From NCBI GenBank assembly GCA_903813345.2, contig CAIIXF020000012.1, positions 20,097,520-20,157,519 on the forward strand: 60,000 nucleotides of DNA, in the 5' to 3' direction. Both the position numbers and the translations under genes were made by a program. Below are positions 55,011 through 60,000 of the stretch, piece after piece. Origin of the DNA: Owenia fusiformis (Eukaryota > Annelida > Polychaeta > Sabellida > Oweniidae). Under the pieces are notes generated by a model. That model worked only from the letters and a program-made list of their open reading frames with translations, did no database searches and was not told the origin of the DNA. How positions within the stretch are numbered: the stretch's first letter is position 1; each line of letters starts with the position of its first letter.

Positions 55011-55330
55011 AATGATTGACAATTTCATTCCATGAACTGCTTATTTATGCCAAACTGATTAATCAGACAATTTACATTTATTTATTTATATCATTGGTTA
55101 TTATTGTATACATTTTTCGGGAGACATTTTTTGTCTCTGTCTTTATGAATGTTGACCCAAGCTGCCCATTGGGGGTAGTAATGGGTGACACTCAGATATA
55201 ATGTATACTGTGTCTCATAAGTCGGCACGGGCTGGTGATGTTACAAAATGTTGTTTTTATTATGTATTTTATATGTATATTGTAATATCAGTGACACAAA
55301 AATAAACTATTTTAAACTAAACTAAACTAT

Positions 55331-56300
55331 AAAAAAAATGGTATAAGTGATTCAGTATGTCATATCAAGCTTGAGTGAAATCCATCGAGCCAAATATCTG
55401 ACCTCTATTGCAACACCTATTTACTTATATAGCATCTTTTTATTTCACTCAGAAGTAGAATTCCATCTTAAGCATTAGCATAATGTCTATTATGGAGTGA
55501 TTCCAATAAATAGTTCCTTAGACATAACAAACCATACAGGCATTCGTAGCCTTGCCCAGGTCGGTCTCTTACTTATCTTGATATCTATCCCATGGTGAAA
55601 GATATGACCGTCTAAAATCACTTGCCATATTGCACATGGACCTTTAATTTCATGTTTTGCAGCTGTATATTTTGGTAATACTTCAAGATCAGATAGGTAA
55701 AGAAATCATAGAAAGTGACACAAATATATGTGTATTTATATTCATAAATTGAAGTTTATTTTGAACGACGATTATAGTGATTCCATCCTAGCATGACATC
55801 TATACTTACCTGTGAAATTCAATGTACTTACTTACCTGTGCATATGTACTGTAAATGTTTCCGTCATGCGCGTTGTGCAATTTTAAAAATCACCCAACCC
55901 TCCCGCCCTTTATCTATTTAAGGAATACAACACAGGGGGCGGTTAATAGTTTTTAATTTTATTGTGTGTTTCTTCGTATTAATTGTGTTTGCATATATAT
56001 TATAATTATTTAATTAATAAATCGTCTTTTAGCCCAGAACAAAGTTGTTGGTTATTTATAGAAAAAAGTAAATCATTTATGCAATAAAAGTACATCTATC
56101 CTGTTTTGTATGAAAAATCAACAAAATACATTATGTAAAAAAGATAAATTAGCATTGCTTTTCTTGGATTCATTGAACAACAGGAGAACCCCTCATCAGA
56201 GAATCAGAGAAAGCTAACGCTAATCATACCAGTTGAATATCTCACACAAGAGATCATATATGAATACATGTAGGTACCAAACCTCTAATATACTAATAAT
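55331..56300. other. No recognisable gene; one TIR-family terminus
   Basis: At 55,595-55,660 lies an isolated end of the AAAGGTCCAT family (GATATGACCGTCTAAAATCA then CTTGCCATATTGCACATGG). No coding region is supported in the rest. Confidence 0.5.
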
Positions 56301-57000
56301 GTGTACAAACATATTATTATACCCTTTGATTCTACCCTGAATATACCAACCAACTGATATACCAACAACATAATACCATAAACTGGCCATTTGTATCTTA
56401 ACCCAATAATACACAACAACCCGATCAAACACAGCCCGTTACACGACATATATAACCTATTACAACCAAACACAACCTATATACTAGGTCACCAATCATA
56501 CAACAGTGCAATAGAACATAACCCAGTGACAACATACACAGAACGCAACAGAGCATAACCCAGCACCAAAGCAAATATAGCGCAACCTGCCTTTCAATCA
56601 CAAAAACACAACCAACTGTCAAATTAGCACAATATGTCACAACCCAATGATAAAAAACAAAGGCTAACACAACCAATTGTTGAACTAACTCAACACAATT
56701 GTGCACAACCCAACACTAAACAATTAAAACAAAATCGGGCACAACCAATAAAACACAACTAAAATAACAACCACGAAAACACAACAAACGTGGAAATTAT
56801 AACCACACAATTTGGCACAACCCAATGATAAACCAAGAAAAGCAAACACAATGCATTGTTCAAGTTACACAACACAATTTTCCAAAACCCAAAACCAAAC
56901 AATCAAAACAAAATCAAGCACAAGCAATAAAACACAATCAAACTGTAATACCAATATTCACAACTAACTTACTCCAATTGGAGGCAACGCCAATCACACA
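56300..57000. repeat. A+C-rich degenerate repeat, strand-asymmetric
   Basis: The plus strand is strongly depleted in G and rich in CACAACCCAA, AAAACACAACC and CCAATGATAAA strings, roughly every 55-75 bp. A second block lies at 57,560-57,960. Minus-strand frames through it give C/V/L/Y-rich products that follow from composition. Confidence 0.7.
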
Positions 57001-57015
57001 TTACAATCAGATACT

Positions 57016-57077
57016 AAACAAATACTGGGTGATCAGGAGCTGGCCATATCCAGCTCCTGATCATCCAGTATTTGTTT
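57016..57077. other. Long perfect hairpin, 28-bp arms
   Basis: AAACAAATACTGG...GATCAGGAGCTGG (57016-57043) pairs with its inverse at 57050-57077 around a 6-base loop (CCATAT). Only one position is not Watson-Crick and would be G.U in RNA. It lies between the A+C-rich repeat and unrelated sequence. It may be a tiny palindromic MITE or a stem of precursor-RNA size; the sequence alone does not decide. Confidence 0.75.
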
Positions 57078-57559
57078 TATCATGCACCTCCCAATCAAAG
57101 TTAAGTGGAGTACTTACTGGAGTACAGGCTTAAACTGTCGTTTAGTTGACATTATTTTGACATTTATTTATTTTTTCTTTCAAAACTCAGACGACTTCCG
57201 GCCAGTTTATTCGCTACGCTGGACGAAAATATTTGCCCCGGGAATTTAATTTTTATTTATTCGAGACGTTCTTGCAGAATTATATGTAATTTTTGAATGA
57301 TAAGGGTAATTGTGATTGATTAAGTGCATTTTTTCTTCTATTTTCCGCCAGTTTCAGATGTAAGCTTTAAGTAGTACTCCAGTTATTAAGAAATAAAACT
57401 CTGAAGTGGGAATGTTGCAAAAACATTGAAAAAAATATCCGACACTTTTTCTCGAAAGGGTCAGATATTAAAAAAATATCCGGCAGTTTTCAGAAAAGAG
57501 CAGAGTATTGCCAAATTACAAGCAACTAAGAACCAATCAGATTTGAGTATTTTAATGAG
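57078..57559. other. No recognisable gene
   Basis: Ordinary sequence between two A+C-rich repeat blocks, of different composition from both. ATATCCG(A/G)CA is repeated near 57,436 and 57,477. Confidence 0.5.
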
Positions 57560-57960
57560 GTGCATAATAAAACCAGATACCACACCCGACTAGCTACAAC
57601 CATCTACCCAACCAACATAACATATTCACAAGAGAACACAACCCATTATAAAATTAACAGAACACAATGGGGCACAACCCGATACTTAATCACCAGACTA
57701 ACAACCATCAAAAGACAACCGACTCTCAAACTGACACAACACAATTCGGCAATACATACCCGACAGTAACCCACCATTACACAACCAGGCTCAACTAAAT
57801 ACTAATCGATTTAATCAACCCATCAAAACACAGGCACAACCAATAAACCACAACGAAACGTTGATACCGATATACTCAACTAACATATTCCAACTGGAGA
57901 CAACCGCAAAACACAATCGGGGACAACCCTATATCTACTTGAATTACAACCACCCCCCCC
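57560..57960. repeat. Second block of A+C-rich degenerate repeat
   Basis: Same composition and phrases (GGGGCACAACCCGATA, CAACACAATTCGGCA) as 56,300-57,000, ending at a C-run near 57,955. Confidence 0.65.
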
Positions 57961-58591
57961 CCTTCTCCATCATCACAAGACTGCTAATGAAGAACATATC
58001 ATGGACCACCACCCAAGAGCTAGATACATCTGGGGCCCCTACCGTGACTTATATGTAAGGGAGAAGGTCCGTTACAGGATCGGGATGTCAGGCCTTTCTT
58101 TAAAAAATGAATATAGGAAATGACACGTCAATATCATCATCCTATGATCAACTACTCTACCTGTCATACAATCACTGACGGTGGTTCGGGGAAGCTTGGG
58201 CACTAAGGCTTTAGGGCACTAGTCTCCCTGGTCCCGCAAACGAGGCCGCTTACTATTTGACACAGATCGCATGACTTGATGCGTGTTCAAGTCATACCAG
58301 GGGAAGTAGCTCCCCTGGCTGGAAATCTTATGATCATCCTGTTCACTTTTCGGGAGTTCTTTTAGCCAATTGTCAAAAAGCTCCCCTTGGCAAAAGCTGA
58401 ATACGGGACGCCACCTTTAGACCCAATATCACATTCATAGTCGAGGTCAGGACCAAGCTGTTGTACTCAAGCAAGTCCAAAACCCTGCTCTCTATGAATT
58501 TAGAGCGTGACTTGGGGCACAAAATATAAATTCAGGTGGCCTTTATAGCTGCTAACAACTGGTTTGATGGTCCTAAATTGACTAAGGTATT
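57961..58591. other. No recognisable gene
   Basis: GC content rises near 58,190-58,420. I could not support a coding region; parts could belong to the retroelement scrap that follows. Confidence 0.45.
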
Positions 58592-58703
58592 GCTATTGAC
58601 CCTAAAAATTATAGACCGTACGGCTGCCTACCAACAAATATGTCTAAAGCTTTATTCGTAAAAATTGCAGGCCACCTACTAATAATCGAATTTATGAACA
58701 GAT
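58592..58703 (+). pseudogene. LINE reverse transcriptase scrap
   Basis: The frame reads AIDPKNYRPYGCLPTNMSKA then LFVKIAGHLLIIEFMNR before a stop. The DP.NYRP...LPT.SK pattern followed by a hydrophobic helix with HL is the start of the RT domain in many LINEs. No downstream motifs follow, so it is a short fragment of a different element from the one at 50.7 kb. Confidence 0.6.
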
Positions 58704-58789
58704 AAGCCTATTATGTCATCAAAATTAGCACGATATGCATGATAACATATGTGGGTTACTAAAATTATACATTTAGGGAAAAATTTATC

Positions 58790-59305
58790 AAGATTTGAAG
58801 GACAAAATGGATACGGAAACAACTACGCACAGAAAGCGTTAGTTTACGTACTTTCGGTATTGCTGTCGGTTAGACAAACGTATTGAGTACACTTTTTCTC
58901 CATCGATACGTTACGGAGTTTGATACGGGTAGCTAAAACGCTGTGCGAAACATGTACACTGTAATTATTGCGATACCATTCAATACAGTGTAAAATGAAT
59001 TGAACATACACGTACCATTTGAAAAACTCGATATATATGTCAAACAAGAAACAAATTCATTCACCAAAAAGTCAAATTATACACAACACACTGTTCTTGT
59101 TAATAAAGTGATGTCTTTAGAACTAAAATCAATATAATCGAAGGATAAAATGGGATACGTAAACTGGTAAATGACCAACTTAGAAAAGCCTCATTTTTCG
59201 TGTTTTCCGTATCGCTTCACGTATAAATTGAACTGACTTCGCATTAATCTGGTAGATACGTTACGGCTACGGATCCGTTGAGCTAAAAATCGTTTTGCGA
59301 AACTT
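58790..59305. repeat. GTTTCGCAC-type repeats, two copies
   Basis: Copy 1 (about 58,795-58,951) begins near GAAGGACAAAATGGATACGG and ends GCTAAAACGCTGTGCGAAAC. Copy 2 (about 59,140-59,302) begins GAAGGATAAAATGGGATACG and ends GCTAAAAATCGTTTTGCGAAAC; both contain a GATACGTTACGG string. A related end lies at 50,290 in inverse orientation. They look like a small MITE family. Confidence 0.55.
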
Positions 59306-59310
59306 TTCTA

Positions 59311-59475
59311 ATGTTAGATACAATGTACGTATGGACAACGAAATGGCGTCTATCTGTTAATACAGAGAAAACCCAAGTAACACATTTCAGACGGGCTGCA
59401 CGGTCAAAAACTGATGTTAACTTCAAGTTTGGAAATTCTAATTTAGTGATAACAAAATCGAACAGAGTTCTCTTT
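59311..59475 (+). pseudogene. LINE RT tail scrap
   Basis: The frame reads MLDTMYVWTTKWRLSVNTEK and TQVTHFRR, which lines up with MLNTLYEWCRKWRLLINPRK and SKIVHYRP just after the YADD motif of the LINE at 53.1 kb. About 50 residues remain; the expected YKYLG motif is not reached. Confidence 0.7.
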
Positions 59476-59652
59476 GGACCTAGCTCCAGTCAGTTTAACT
59501 AGTTCCACATATAATGTACATGACTGGGAACACAATGGAAATGGTCAGAATGACCATAAACATGATGAAATAACCTTTTCAGCCCTCTGAAAATGTGACT
59601 GAAAAATAGCTAAGAGTAGGTGCTCAGGAAAGGTCACTGAACAGAATCTTTT

Positions 59653-59860
59653 GACTTTTTCAGAAAATGTGCCCAATATATTGCTCTAAATGATACAATT
59701 TAAAAAAATTTCATATCATTCTTAGAAAAAGAAAAAAATGAATTTAAAATCGATCTATTTTCTTTTTAACTAAAGCCATTATTGTTTCAGAAGATTTTTT
59801 AAAATTTCAAAGATTGTATCATTTAGAGCAATATGTTAGACACATTATCTGAAAAAATCA
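59653..59860. mobile_element. Palindromic MITE-like inverted repeat
   Basis: GACTTTTTCAGAAAATGTG followed by CAATATATTGCTCTAAATGA and TACAAT pairs with ATTGTATCATTTAGAGCAAT and CACATTATCTGAAAAAATC at the right. The arms are about 48 bp with mismatches; the middle is A/T runs. Confidence 0.7.
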
Positions 59861-60000
59861 AAACACCCAAATTCAAAAAAATGTCCCAATTGATGTCGCC
59901 GTATGTTATCTCGGAAATATTAGTGGTGTATCTTTAATTTCTGCATATATTTCATCAATAACCTCAATACAAGGCCATATGTGAACATTCATTTTTGAAT
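59861..60000. other. No recognisable feature
   Basis: Short AT-rich end of the window with nothing I can support. Confidence 0.5.

Larger units (their letters stand above)
50696..55330 (+). mobile_element. 5'-truncated, mutated LINE (APE-type non-LTR retrotransposon)
   Basis: The element has, in order, an endonuclease, a spacer, a reverse transcriptase, a C-terminal region with a zinc-finger-like cluster, a 3' UTR with a minisatellite, and an end with AATAAACTATTTTAAACTAA followed by TAAAC repeats. Coding is broken by an inserted MITE (51,385-51,591), a frameshift near 51,710, an in-frame TAA at 53,320 and a frameshift near 53,600. The N-terminal part of the endonuclease is missing, as expected of incomplete reverse transcription. 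The RT motifs are of the APE-bearing LINE type; I cannot name the clade with confidence. Confidence 0.85.

Noticed and set aside
56425-56706. 93-codon minus-strand frame rich in C, V, L and Y
   Set aside because: A result of the G-depleted A+C-rich repeat read on the opposite strand; it mimics membrane segments.
1-60000. Operons, ribosome binding sites, riboswitches, tRNA or rRNA genes
   Set aside because: The genes are spliced and eukaryotic; I saw no cloverleaf-like sequence with A and B boxes and no rRNA-like sequence by eye. A covariance-model scan would be needed to exclude small RNAs.

Overview
The window is eukaryotic, from a metazoan and most likely a marine invertebrate. It is AT-rich, has spliced genes with GT-AG introns of a few hundred bases, AATAAA signals, LINE retrotransposon remains and very many short DNA transposons. 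The foldback element at 33.3-34.5 kb recalls the TU foldback elements known from sea urchin, and the mixture of Helentron, P-type transposase and poly-G/poly-C foldback elements fits an echinoderm, hemichordate or similar genome. That placement is an inference; no marker gene fixes the species.

Layout. (1) 1-18,123 is a nested macrosatellite: six head-to-tail units of about 2.25-2.9 kb, each holding a variable number of about 165-bp minisatellite copies, an AACC-type and an ATTGT-type microsatellite, and exon-like but non-coding blocks. Two units carry transposon insertions (a Helentron-like element and an 863-bp TIR element) whose empty sites are preserved in the other units. (2) 18.1-22.6 kb holds a decayed P-element/THAP9-type transposase piece, mariner-type MITEs and a decayed coding-like stretch I cannot name. 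(3) 22.95-29.46 kb (minus strand) is the best gene: ten consecutive exons, all phase-compatible, encoding 414 residues with eight 28-residue leucine-rich repeats followed by two EF-hands, like the LRRC74 family; its N-terminal exon(s) were not found. (4) 29.9-43.2 kb is almost wholly repeats: a 180-bp array, a retroelement scrap, a foldback element with 15-bp terminal arrays and 9-bp target duplication, a Tc1/mariner-type foldback, palindrome clusters, several MITEs and an old Helentron core. (5) 43.31-44.65 kb (plus strand) is a two-exon orphan seven-transmembrane receptor of 385 residues. (6) 44.7-50.6 kb contains two LINE tails in opposite orientation, a possible 1.5-kb TIR element with 5-bp target duplication, and a second P-transposase scrap. 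(7) 50.7-55.3 kb is a 5'-truncated, mutated LINE (endonuclease, reverse transcriptase, C-terminal region and a minisatellite-bearing 3' UTR) broken by a foldback MITE. (8) 55.3-60 kb is gene-poor: an A+C-rich strand-asymmetric repeat region, a 28-bp-arm hairpin, two LINE scraps and more palindromes.

Only two loci look like host protein-coding genes (the LRR/EF-hand protein and the receptor). They face opposite directions, lie 14 kb apart and show no sign of shared function. Everything else that can be recognised is mobile or repetitive DNA, and the window is mainly a record of elements inserting into one another. All similarity statements come from reading by eye; no alignments or searches were run.
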